This document shows, in pieces, positions 17,175 to 27,375 of a stretch of 27,435 bases of DNA (positions are counted from its first letter, which is position 1; every line of letters begins with the position of its first letter). The DNA lies in the NCBI GenBank assembly GCA_958430865.1, contig CAUDNR010000606.1:870-28304 (forward strand). The letters run 5' to 3'. A program made the position numbers and the translations under genes. The notes under the pieces are model-generated. The model saw nothing but the letters and a program-made list of their open reading frames with translations, had not been told where the DNA came from and ran no database searches. Source of the DNA: Entrophospora sp. SA101. Its lineage: Eukaryota; Glomeromycota; Glomeromycetes; Entrophosporales; Entrophosporaceae.

Positions 17175-17430
17175 GGGAGACCTCCTGTTCTGGACACTCT
17201 TGGTGTTCTACACTCTTTAACCAAAAAGTCAGCGAGTAAAGAGGGATATTTAACCGACCAGTTGTGAATTCTTTGTTGATTTCGTTGGCATAGTCAGAAA
17301 CTCCTAGTTGGTAGTTTTTGGCTTCAATATCTTGCTCGCTGATGGCTTGCTGGCAATTGGAGCAAGAGAAGTCTTTTAAATATTTAGCTCGTTCGAAAGT
17401 GCCAGCAAACTTTAAAAGGTCAGTGCCCAT
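17167..17430 (-). CDS. 87-residue protein with one CxxC
   Basis: Start chosen at ATG 17430, in a TAATG overlap with AAAGGAGG ten bases upstream; TTG 17451 is in frame but less likely. It contains FSCSNCQQAI near residue 24 and single Cys near the end. Hydrophilic, no membrane segment. I do not recognise it. Confidence 0.65.
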   Translation of the reverse strand: MGTDLLKFAGTFERAKYLKDFSCSNCQQAISEQDIEAKNYQLGVSDYANEINKEFTTGRLNIPLYSLTFWLKSVEHQECPEQEVSRA

Positions 17431-18035
17431 TAGTTGCTGGCCTCCTTTCAACCCATAGCTAACATTTGCCTTTTGGTTATCTCTAACTCGGAAGCCATTC
17501 GGGCTAAATAACTAGCTTGGTTCAAGTTAGCTTGCTCTAAGTATTCGCTTTGATAGTTAGCATACCGGGCTGATTTAGTGAGCAAGTGAGCTTTTAAATA
17601 CTGTTCTCCTAATTGGCTGAACTTTTCTAACTCTTTTAATTCTTCCAGCTTACGAAAGAAAAAGTCCGCTGTTTGGCTTCATTCTTTTTTCTTTTCTTGG
17701 CTGGGGGTAAGGAGAGATTGGATTTGTTCCCGTAAGGTTTGGGTGGTTAGTTCGGGTGGGTCAGAAAGGAGTTGGTAATTGGTGGCAGTGAAGGATGGTC
17801 GGTTGCCGTTGCTTTGGGCTCATTTGCCGGTTAGTTCGACCTGGGAACCTTTGGGGATTTCCGGTTTGGTTTTAAAGACTATGGGGATTTCTTGGTTTTG
17901 GTTGGCTATTTGGAAAAAGCCGTAATAATAAGTTTCTTTATCTTTGTTTCGGGTTTCGATACGGGAGGTTAGTGTTCCCTGGATTTTAATTTCATTTAGT
18001 TTTTGAGCAGGTCTTGCTATTTTTTGTTTGTTCAT
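17430..18035 (-). CDS. 201-residue protein with N-terminal OB fold (SSB-like)
   Basis: ATG 18035 starts the minus arm; no GGAGG is present, the leader is A-rich, and a TATAAC box lies about 20 bases upstream. Residues 15-85 have the strand pattern of an SSB-type OB fold (IKIQGTLTSRIETR, YYYGFFQIAN, IPIVFKTK, SQVELTGKW, then FTATNYQLL). Residues 100-195 are helical and charged. TGA is Trp at 17820, 17682 and 17448. It could be the element's single-stranded-DNA-binding protein. There is no typical acidic SSB tail. Its start lies only 48 bases from the chromosomal membrane gene, so the element boundary must be in that interval or nearby. Confidence 0.65.
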
Positions 18036-18083
18036 TTTTGTTTTGGTTATAGAAAAAAGTGAACGGTAGAAAAAAAGTTCTGA

Positions 18084-18417
18084 TTATAAAAATAAACTAA
18101 TAATATCGAATAAAAAAGCTCCTAGCAAAAAGATTAAAAATAAAGTAAATACTAGCTGTAAATATCACTGAGGATTGTGTTTTGGTTGAAGATTTTGTTG
18201 CCAGAAAATTCAATTAAAATAGCCCATAATTAGGATTTTTTTGGTTGAAGTTAGTACGAACATTAAAGGGAATTAAAGCCCAAAAATAGCAGTTGAGAAA
18301 AATTAGAAAAAAATAAACTAGATAAGGAAATTTAATTTTTTGGAAAAGCCAACGTCCTAGCGAAGAAAACTTTTGTTTTTGCCAAGAAAAAGCCAAGTCT
18401 TTTTTCTCTTTCCCCAT
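18084..18417 (-). pseudogene. two-helix membrane protein gene split by a frameshift
   Basis: From ATG 18417 the frame encodes a basic N-terminus and one membrane helix (FPYLVYFFLIFLNCYFWALI), then stops at TAA 18214. A second frame starting before ATG 18227 gives MGYFNWIFWQQNLQPKHNPQ, a second helix (LVFTLFLIFLLGAFLF) and TAA 18084. Losing one A in an A7 run (about 18230-18236) joins them into one two-helix protein. It lies 22 bases downstream of rpoC in the same direction. No family recognised. Confidence 0.55.
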
Positions 18418-18439
18418 CAAAGTTATTTATAAAGAAATT

Positions 18440-21400
18440 TTACCTTTCCCGCACAGACCTTTTTTTACTAGCTCACTTTTGGCGTTCTTCTAAGCCTGAA
18501 CCAACTGGTGCTAATTGACCAACTACCAAATTTTCTTTTACTCCTTGGAGATAATCAACTGGTCGGAAGATGGAATAGTTAATTAAAGCCTTTGCGGTTT
18601 CTTGGAAGGAAATGCTGGCTAAGAAAGAAGGGGAGAACTTGGCTATTTGCTTTAAACCAAAAACTAGATTTCTGGCTTGGGCTGGTTCTTTATTCTTGGC
18701 TCTTAAATCTTGGTTAATTTGGCAAAATTCCTGGTAATTAACGATATCGCTAGTTAAGCAACTACTGTCTCCGGGCTTAGTTATTTCCACATGGCCTAAC
18801 ATTTGCCGGGCAAATAATTCAATGTGTTTTTCGTTGACTCTAATTCCTTGGGCATAATAAACTTTTCAGATTTCTTCTTTGATATAATTTTGACAAACTT
18901 CCCGCCCGACTATTTCCAATAATTTTTCTAAATTGACCTTGCCAGCAGTTAAATTTTCTCCTCTTTGCACTATTTGACCAACTTTCACTTTTATTCTTTT
19001 TTCTAAATCAAAGGTATAGGTGAATTCTTGGCTTTCGGCTTTTTGTTTGATGGTAATTTGTTGATTTTTTTCGTCTTCAATAATAGCAATTATTTCACCA
19101 GTTTCTTGGGCTAAAATTGCTTGTTTTTTTTTATCAGGAAGAACATTACCTAAAATTTCTTTTACTTTGGGTAAGCCTTGAACAATATCTTCTTCTCCGG
19201 TTACCCCACCAGTATGGAAAGTGTTCATAGTCAGCTGGGTGCCCGGCTCTCCCAAGGATTGGGCAGCAATAATTCCCACGGCTGTGCCTAATTCAATTAC
19301 TGCTTGATTTTTACTCAAATCACCACCGTAACATTTTTGGCAAATCCCTTGAATTAAAGAGCAAGTGAACGGAGAACGAACTTTCACTGCGGAAACATTA
19401 TTTTCTTGGAGAAGGGCAATTTCTTTTGCCAGCAAAAGTGTGCCGCTGGCTAACATTAATTTGCCATTAACTGTAACATCTTGGGCTAAGTACCGACCGG
19501 CAATTCTTTCGGCTAAACTAATGAGAACACTTCCTTTTTGACCAAAAGCAGTATTTTCTGTTAGTTCTTGGAGAGAAATGCCTTCTGGGGTTTGGCAATC
19601 CTCAGTTGTAATAATCAAATTTTGGACGGTTTCCACTAGTTGACGGGTTAGATAACCCGCTTCGGCAGTTTTTAACGCGGTATCCATCATTCCTTTCATA
19701 GCACCATAGACGGAAATAAAAAACTCAAAAGGATTTAAACCTTCTTTTAAAGAGGACAAAATGGGTGTTTCAATAGTGGCTCCTTTATAGTCAGTCATAT
19801 TGCCCCGCATGCCAAAAACTTGGGTTAAGTTTTCAATGTTAGCCCGGGCTCCGGAATCCCAAAGATAATATAAAGAACTACTGCTTTTTTGGGCGAGTTT
19901 TTGGGCGATTATTTTTTCTAAACTTTCCTTACATTCGGCCCAAAGATTTTTTTTTTGCTGCGTAAATTCCTCTTCGTTATAAAATCCTTGTTCGTAATAA
20001 TCTTCAATTTGCCCAAATTTAATTCAATTGGCTTGGATAATGGCTTCTTTTTCGGCGATTTTTGGCAAATCAAAGAGGGAAATGCTGATTCCGGACTGGG
20101 TGACTGCGGTAAATCCTAAATCCTTTAATTGGTCCAAGAATTTTACCATTTCCTCTTGGCTGACTGTTTTGGCTAATTTATTGAGAAAAGCAATAATCTC
20201 TTTTTTTTTCCAACCGGAGAGATTTTTTGGCTCCTGGTCGCTGACGAAAGGCCAAGCAAAAATGTCCGCAAAAGCCGGAGAAGTTTGGTGTTGATTATAA
20301 TACTTTAAATCATTGATATAATAAGGAAAAGTTGGCGGAAGAATTTGGTTGAATTTCCATTTACCAAAGGTAGTCAAAAGGAATTTTTGTTCGTCTTGGG
20401 AGACAAATTGCTTTCCTGTTAAAGGCAAAGGGACAAACAGTGGGGTAGCAAAATTGATTTTTCCTTTTTCATAATCTTTTTCCATTTGACTGGCTTCGTA
20501 ATAAAGAGAAGGGGTGGATTTTTTTTCCTCAACATTAATCGCCAAGGAACGGGATTTGGTCCTCGTTAAGTAGTAGATTCCTAAAATAATGTCTTGGGTA
20601 GGGGCATCGATTAAGTTACCATTTTTTGGATCCAAAATTTGCGAGTCCGCCATTACCCGCTCTTGAATTTCCTTTTGGGCTTTTTTGGTTAACGGCAAGA
20701 GAACGGCCATTTGGTCACCATCAAAATCAGCATTAAAAGCCACAGTTACTAATGGATGTAATTGGATAGTTTTACCCAAAGTTAAAATTGGCTGAAATCC
20801 TTGTATTCCTAAGCGGTGCAAAGTGGGAGCGCGGTTCAGTAGCACCGGGCGATTTTGAATAACTTGGTTGAGAAGGGGGAAAATTGCCGAATCCCCTTGC
20901 AATAAAGTTTGTTTAGCTTCCTCCAAACTTTTGCCTTTTTTTAAAAGGGAAGCCAACAAGAAGGGTCGGTAAAGCACCAAAGCCATTTCTACCGGGATAC
21001 CTACTTGGTTTAGGGATAAATGAGGATTAGGAGAAATGACGGAGCGAGCCGAGTAATCTACTCTTTTTCCCAGCGAATATTTGCGTAAAATTCCTTCTTT
21101 GCCACTCAGTATTTGCAGCAAACTTTTGGTGGTGCTTTGTTTGGGAAGCCATTCCCCTGATTGCAGTTGGTCGAAGACTTTTTGCAACTTCCTTTGTTCG
21201 CTGTGAATAATATCTAAAAAAAGCACGGGAGTTTGGAGATTTTTGTTAATTTCTAAAATGTTTTTTAATCTTTCATTAGTGAGAATTAATTTCCGGTTGG
21301 GGTTATTTTGCTGGGTTGTCGCAATGCTACCGTCATCTAATTTCGTGGCTGGACGTAAGCCAGCGGGAAGTATCGGCACGTAGTTTAAAATCAAGCCAGT

Positions 21401-22318
21401 TAAAGGCAAATTGTTTTGGAGCAGGGATTGGATAAATCTTTTTCTGCTATTGACTTTCTCTTGATTTGCTTTGGGCGAAAGTTCGGCAATTTTTTTCAAT
21501 TCGGCTTTTAAATCAATGTTTTTCAGCAATTCCGATAAGGCAAACGAGCCAGTTTCAATTCTTACTTTTCAATTTTTTCGCAAAAAGTCTAAATAATCTT
21601 CTAAAAAAACTACTTCTAGTTTGGCTTGATTCAATTTTTCTTGTAAATCAACTTCTTGCTGAGCTAATTTAGCCTTTTGTTTTTCGTTTTTTTCCAATTG
21701 CTGGGCTTTTTTTACTTGGTTTAATTCACTTTGAATTTCTTTTTTCTTTTGGCCAAGCAAACTTGCTTGGAGTTCCTGGGCTTTTTTTAGCCCACCGGGA
21801 CTGCTTTTGGCTTCGCCAGCTTGGATAAGTTCAGTCAAAACTTGGCTGATTAATTCTGGGTCAATTTTGTGGGCTAAAATTTGCTTATTTTGCAGAATAG
21901 TGGAGTTTCCGCGGTCCAAAACAACGTAAGTATGAAAATAAACTAAATCTTTAATTGCTTTGCCAGGGATTTCCAGCAATTTTTCTAAATGAGGCAGGAT
22001 GCCTTTCAAAAGCAAAGTATTTGTAACCGGACTAACTAAGGCAAGATGTCCCATTCTCCACCGGCGAATATTGGAACTGGCAATTAAAACCCCGCAGTTT
22101 TCGCACTTTTGGTGTTTAATCCGGCGTGATTGATCGCTGTGACAAGCACATTGATAACTCCGAGCCGGTCCAAATATTTTTGGGCAAAAAAGTCCACCAA
22201 TTTCTGGCTCTAGGGTGCTTGCGTTGAGAGTTTTGCTGTTTGTGATTTCTCCGAAAGAGAGTCTTTTAATTTTTTCGTCGGTTAGCCAACTAAGTTTGAG
22301 GGATTTAATGGTTGTCAT
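18440..22318 (-). CDS. rpoC: RNA polymerase beta' subunit
   Basis: This 1,292-residue protein starts at ATG 22318, two bases after the rpoB stop, and ends at TAA 18440. It has the active-site [15 protein letters not shown], the N-terminal zinc ribbon (CAC...CENC), [13 protein letters not shown], the second zinc site ([14 protein letters not shown]), MNTFHTGG and [14 protein letters not shown] of the trigger-loop/bridge region, and SFQETAKAL near the end. Four TGA codons (21569, 20024, 18866, 18473) are Trp, mixed with many TGG. An insertion of about 80 Lys/Gln/Glu-rich coiled-coil residues lies between VVLDRGN and [11 protein letters not shown]. The sequence is far from textbook RpoC, fitting a fast-evolving Mollicute. 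There is no Shine-Dalgarno; translation is presumably coupled to rpoB. Confidence 0.98.
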
Positions 22319-22320
22319 AA

Positions 22321-25300
22321 TTACATTTGGGAAATTTTACTGAATTGCTTATAAAAATCAACATTTTTGCCTTGGAAATCTTCGGCAGTTAAATCGAAGC
22401 CAATGCCACGTAAATATTGGAGCAAAAGGTTAAATGATTCACTTTGACTGCTTTTGATAACTAGTTCTCGCTCGCCAAAAATTAGAGAGTATTGAATCAA
22501 GCGTCGTAAATGCAGGTCATCGGATTTGGCACTCATCATTTCCAGCAAGTTATAAGCCGCCCCGTGACTTTCGAGGGCTCAGGCTTCCATTTCCCCAACC
22601 CTTTGTCCGCCACCATGGGCTCTTCCTTTGACTGGTTGTTGATGAACCAAAGCGTAAGGACCGGTATTGCGAGCGTGGAATTTATCGGCGACCATGTGGT
22701 TAAGTTTAATGGTGTAAATGTAGCCCACTAAAACTTTTTGGTCAAAAGATAAACCAGTTTGACCGTCGTAAAGTCGGGTTAAGCCATAATCTTGCAGTCC
22801 GCTTTCTTCAGCAATTTGGGCAATCTGCTCTCAACTGGGAGTGTTAAAAGGTCGAACTAACAATTTGGTTTTCGCTTGATAGGCAACTAATCCTAATAAA
22901 ATTTCCACTAATTGACCGATATTCATGCGGGAAGGAACACTCAAAGGATTAAAAATAATGTCAATAGTTTGTCCGTTTGCGTCAAAAGGCATGTCAATTT
23001 CCGGCACAATTTTTCCTACCACTCCTTTATTACCAAAGCGAGTAGTCAATTTATCGCCGGCTTCGATTCTCCTTTTTTGGACTACGCAAATTTCAATGGC
23101 TTCTAAATCATCGGCGCTATAACTGCCGCTTCCCCGTTGGTAAATTTCTTCTTTCGTTAGATGGTTTACTGCGTAAACAATACTCTCTTTTTCTCCCCAA
23201 GGCAAACGGAAAGAAGTATCCATAAAAGAATGGGCTTCTTCCCCCATGATACTCGCAATAAGTAACTCCTCGGCTTGCTGTTTTTTATAGGGGGTTCTCT
23301 TGCTAACCAAAACGTCGTTTTCCCGTATCTCGCTGCCAACTTTAACTATGCCTTTTTGGTCCAAGTGGCTAATTTCCGGACGTGGATAAAATTCTTCTTC
23401 TTTGGGTTTTTTGTCCACTTTGAGTTTTTTGCGAATGACAATATATTTTTTGGCAAATAAAGAAGTCAGGATATCCTCTTTGATTAAACGTTCATTTACC
23501 ACAATTGCGTCTTCAAAATTATAACCTTTTCAGCACATAAAGGCCACTCGTAAATTTTGACCTAAAGCTAGTTCTTGCTGCTCCTGATAACTACCACAAG
23601 CGATAATTTGTCCCGCTTGAACTCGCTCGCCTTTTTTTACCACCGGAACCGAAGTAAGTAAGTTATTAGTATTGGTAATTGTAAATTGACTAATTGGGTA
23701 TTCTTTTTCTCCTTCTCTAGGCAATGAATGATTAATAATGATTTTTTCACTGTCTACATATTGGACTGTGCCGGCAGAATTGGCACTAACCGTCAGAGAA
23801 GCGTTGTTTAGCAAGTAATTTTCCACCCCACTCGCCACTAAGGGTGCTTCGCCTTTCAGCAAAATTACGGCTTGCTTTTGCATATTGGCCGCCATTAACA
23901 TCCGCACGGAATCATTGTGTTGAAAGAAAGGAATGTTAGAACTATTAACGGAATTTAAATGGTAAAAAGAAGTATCAATAAAGTCAATTTTTTCTTTGGG
24001 CACAAAAACAAATTTTCGTTGGTATCTGGCTCAAATTTTGTCTTCTTCAATCAGGTTATTTTCATTAATTTTAATATTGCAATGAGTGATATATTTTTCT
24101 AGTTCTTCCTCGGCAGTTAAATAGACAATTTCCGGGGTAATTTTTCCTTGTTTAACTAAATAATAAGGAGCCAAGGCTTGTCCGTATTTGTCAACTTTGG
24201 CATTTAAGGTTAAGTTATGGATTAGCCCCACTTTTTGTCCTTCGGGAGTTTCCACGGAGCAATAACGACCATAGTAAGAAGGATTGATATTGCGAATGCC
24301 TGGACTGACGTTGGTTAAATTAAAGCCACCGAGACCCAAAGAACTAACTTTGCGAATATGGGAAACTTCGGCTAAAGGGTTATTTTCGTTTTGGAGTTGC
24401 ACCAAAGTAGAGGAATGAAAAAAAGTTTTTAAAACTTTATTAAACTCTTGGATTTTGGGTAATTTAGTCGGTTCAGCTTTGTTTAGTTGCGAAATAGTGA
24501 AGAGGTGTTTTTTTTCAATTTCTTGTTTGAAAACCCCAAATTTATTGTCAAAAATATTGTAAAGCAAGTCGCCAACTCGCCGAATTACTTGATTTTCTAA
24601 ACTATCTTTTTCTTCGTCTTCTTTTTCGATTTTTCCGATGCCGTGTTGTAAATTAAGGAAATAAGAAATAACAATTAATAAGTCGCCGTAGTCGAATCAG
24701 GTTTTACTGTTATCTTTTTCTGCGGAGCCTAAAACATTAATTTTTTTTTGGGGAGCAAGTGGTGAAGTAACTGTGAATGAATAGAATTGATAATTTTCCA
24801 GGGTGAATAGCGGCAAACGATTTCCTTGAATTAAATTTTGGAGAGTGGAGATTTCTTCTTCGCTTAGAACAGTTCCCGCGGGAAAGATTACTTGTCCGGT
24901 CTTGTCTTTTAGGTCTTCCGCCAAAGTTTGTCCGCTGAGGCGCAAAAGAACGTTCATTTTCCGATTGAATTTTTGGCGACCGAGCTTGCCGAGTAAAAAA
25001 TAAGAATTTTTTTCGTCAAATAAGAACCGCGGAATGGCTTTATCAGTTTTTTTTTCACTTTTTCCCAGTTGTAAACTATTTTCAATGATTTCTTCTTGAC
25101 CAAATAAACTGAGTAAACTTTCTGGGGAAAAAGGAATCTCAGCCAGAACTTGGGTTAAATCAAAAGTGGTTCCGGTATTCAAAAATTTCAATTTGATTCC
25201 TAATTTAGTTTCTTTTTGGCTGCGGGGATTTAAATTATCCAAAAAAATCCTGATTCACGGACCTTTGAAAGGAATAATTTCCCCGTAAGGAATTTGGGTT

Positions 25301-25989
25301 TCGTTGTCTTGGAAAAAGTAAACGTTAGGCGCCCGAACGGATTGAAAAATCACTACTTTATTGTGACCATTGATGATGAAATTGCCTTGTTTGGTTATTT
25401 TGGGTAGCACGCAAAAAGGAATTTCTTTGGTTTGTTCATAGTAAAATTTAACGGCTAGCCGGTCAGAAGTATCGCCAGGAGAAATTCACAAGGTTATTTT
25501 TAAGTCTTTATCGCTTACTTCTCACTTATCTTCTTCTTTTTGCTCCAAAGTAAAAGATTTGCTAATTTTGAAACTTTTCCCTTCATCTTTTTGTGAATTT
25601 CATATTCAGTCCCGTAAATTCTCGGCTAATTGTTTTTTTTGGTCGATTGGAAATTGAACTTTTTCGCAATGTCATTTAATTAACCAGGTGAGGAAAAGTT
25701 TTTGATTCCAGGTGATTTTTTTGCGGTAAACTTCGAATTCGGAAAATTTTGGCTCTTCCCAACGGGAAGTTAAAATTTCTAGTCTTATTTGGTTATTGTA
25801 ATCTTTGAACTGAGCGGGAAAGTAAAATTGCAGTAATTTTGGCAAAGAGCGGTAAAGAAAATACTCATAGGATTCCCTTTGCTCCCCGGCTAAATCTTTT
25901 TGGGGCAAAGACCGAAATAAGTCTGAGCGATTATGACGATAATATTCCCTCCTTTGGGCTTTTCCGGAGCTAATTGAACGGTGCAACAT
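22321..25989 (-). CDS. rpoB: RNA polymerase beta subunit
   Basis: This 1,222-residue protein runs from ATG 25989 to TAA 22321, with about ten TGA-encoded Trp. Recognisable blocks: [15 protein letters not shown], the rifampicin region ([20 protein letters not shown]), [15 protein letters not shown][W][39 protein letters not shown], and [15 protein letters not shown][W]ALE followed by [11 protein letters not shown]. Three TGA codons sit on conserved Trp positions and fix the genetic code. In E. coli numbering residue 516 is Asn (usually Asp), 515 Gln and 529 Lys, which predicts poor rifampicin binding. The start lacks a ribosome-binding site; the gap to rplL is 22 bases. Confidence 0.98.
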
Positions 25990-26011
25990 TAATCAAGGCT
26001 ATAATTTATTT

Positions 26012-26425
26012 TTATTCAATTATTTCTACTTTCACTCCTCTTTCTTCTTCTTTTTTTCCTTCTAATTGTTTTTTATATTCCTCCGCTCTGGCTTTCGGGA
26101 TATTTTCTAAAATTGGTTTTTTTTGATCGATTATTTGTTTAGCATTAATAATATTTATTTGTCTGCCTGTTTCCTTATTAATAATGTCTTTTACTGCTCC
26201 GTAAATTTGCACTGGTTGCTTGCCAATCTCTAACACTTTCAAAGAGACGTTAGCCGAACTAGTAGTTTTTTGTTCATCAACTTTTTGGGCAGCCGGAGCA
26301 AATGTTCCTCCTTTGATATCAAACTCTGTTTCAATCGCTTTATTTAATTCCGCTAACTGGGGAGGGGTAAGACCTTTGATAATTTCCAAACATTCTTTAA
26401 TTTTTTCCTGCTGACTAGTTTCCAT
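26012..26425 (-). CDS. rplL: ribosomal protein bL12 (L7/L12), divergent
   Basis: This 137-residue protein starts at ATG 26425. The N-terminal part (IIKGLTPPQLAELNKAIETE) matches the L10-binding dimerisation helices; an Ala/Lys hinge follows; the C-terminal domain has VSLKVLEIGKQPVQIYGAVKD then KQIIDQKKPILENIPKARAE and GVKVEIIE, matching the bL12 factor-binding fold in order. It lacks several usual residues (the GLGLKEAKDLV block is replaced by INIINAKQII). It is directly followed by rpoB, the usual order, but rplJ is not upstream. The promoter just before it implies a nearly leaderless mRNA. Slightly long for the family (about 120-125). Confidence 0.85.
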   Translation of the reverse strand: METSQQEKIKECLEIIKGLTPPQLAELNKAIETEFDIKGGTFAPAAQKVDEQKTTSSANVSLKVLEIGKQPVQIYGAVKDIINKETGRQINIINAKQIIDQKKPILENIPKARAEEYKKQLEGKKEEERGVKVEIIE

Positions 26426-26434
26426 ATATAATTA

Positions 26435-26463
26435 ATTTTACTGTTGGCTTATTTTAATGTCAA
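26435..26463 (-). promoter_or_regulatory. promoter of rplL-rpoB-rpoC
   Basis: On the minus strand TTGACA (26463-26458) and TAAAAT (26440-26435) are separated by 17 bases. The ATG of rplL begins nine bases after the -10 box, so transcription should start within a few bases of the start codon. The -35 directly abuts the stop of the upstream gene. Confidence 0.7.
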
Positions 26464-27312
26464 TTATTTTCTTTTTTTCAACCACACCAAATATCCTACT
26501 AACCCACTCATCACTAAAATACTACCAAGCACTATTCAAGGAACCATACCTTTTCCTTTTTCCTGGCTGGTAGAAGAAGCATGAGTATTTTGCTTCAATT
26601 GGGATTGGCTAGCTTGCTCAACTGCTTGCAAAAGAGTTTTTTGGTAAGCAATAATTTCTTCACGACTAGTTAATTGGTTAATTTCTTGTTCTCAGTTTTG
26701 ATGTTGCCATTGAGCCGAGGTTTTTAAGTTAACTGGTGAATCTTTTAACTTAATTTGGATCTCCTTAATAACTTGGTTTTTGAGGGCTTCGGTTGACTCC
26801 TTTCCTTCAAGGCTTTTTGCTTGGCGGTTATTTTTAGGTAAGCTGGTTGGAGCAGAAGCACTACTATTGCTACTAGCAGAATTATTTCTGTCATCAGCAG
26901 AATGTAAGGAGCATTCGCCAGTGTTTGCTGAAGGAAAATGGTCATCTTCATTACTGCTTGAAACACTAGTGTTGTTGGTAATAGAATTATTTTCTCATTT
27001 ATTATCTGCTGAAACAGAAGAAGCATTACTATCAGAATTGCTCAAAGAAAAATTGCCTGAGTTTGAATTATTACTTGTTGAAGAAGAAGTTTCGCCGCTA
27101 CTATTTTTCGTTGTGCTACTGGAAGAATAGTTATTATGAATGTTAGAAGTAAAATTATCCGGTTGTAAATTCGGATTTGTGTTTGAAGAGAAAGAAGTAT
27201 TATTGTTATTGCTTTGGTTCGAATTTGAAGAAGGTGTTCAAGAGTTTCAGTGATTAGAAATTGAACATTGAGCAGGTCTATTTTGAACCGCTCTTTCAAT
27301 AATCCTTAACAC
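26464..27312 (-). CDS. Ser/Asn-rich protein with C-terminal membrane anchor; start uncertain
   Basis: The minus frame is open from after TAA 27373 to TAA 26464, with three or more TGA-encoded Trp. No ATG is near the beginning; GTG 27312 is the best ordinary start (282 residues), without a ribosome-binding site. Residues about 1-25 are helical with a Cys; about 30-165 are very rich in Ser, Asn and Thr (low complexity); about 165-245 are helical and charged. The end is VPWIVLGSILVMSGLVGYLV plus KKRK, a membrane anchor with a basic tail. It probably displays its Ser/Asn region outside the cell. No signal peptide is visible, so the true N-terminus may be missing. It occupies the place where rplJ would be expected. 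Confidence 0.65.
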
Positions 27313-27375
27313 TTCGTTTTTAAAGTTTTCAACTTTTTGTTTGTTTTCTAGACAATTTACTATGGGCGCAAGTTA

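Noticed and set aside
22321..25989. rpoB and rpoC as fragmented pseudogenes
   Set aside because: All breaks are TGA, in one frame each, several on conserved Trp positions; the genes are intact under code 4.
26780..27130. Plus-strand Leu/Glu-rich ORF opposite the Ser/Asn gene
   Set aside because: It is the antisense of Ser/Asn codons; the minus frame has TGA-as-Trp continuity, a membrane anchor and a plausible end before the rplL promoter.
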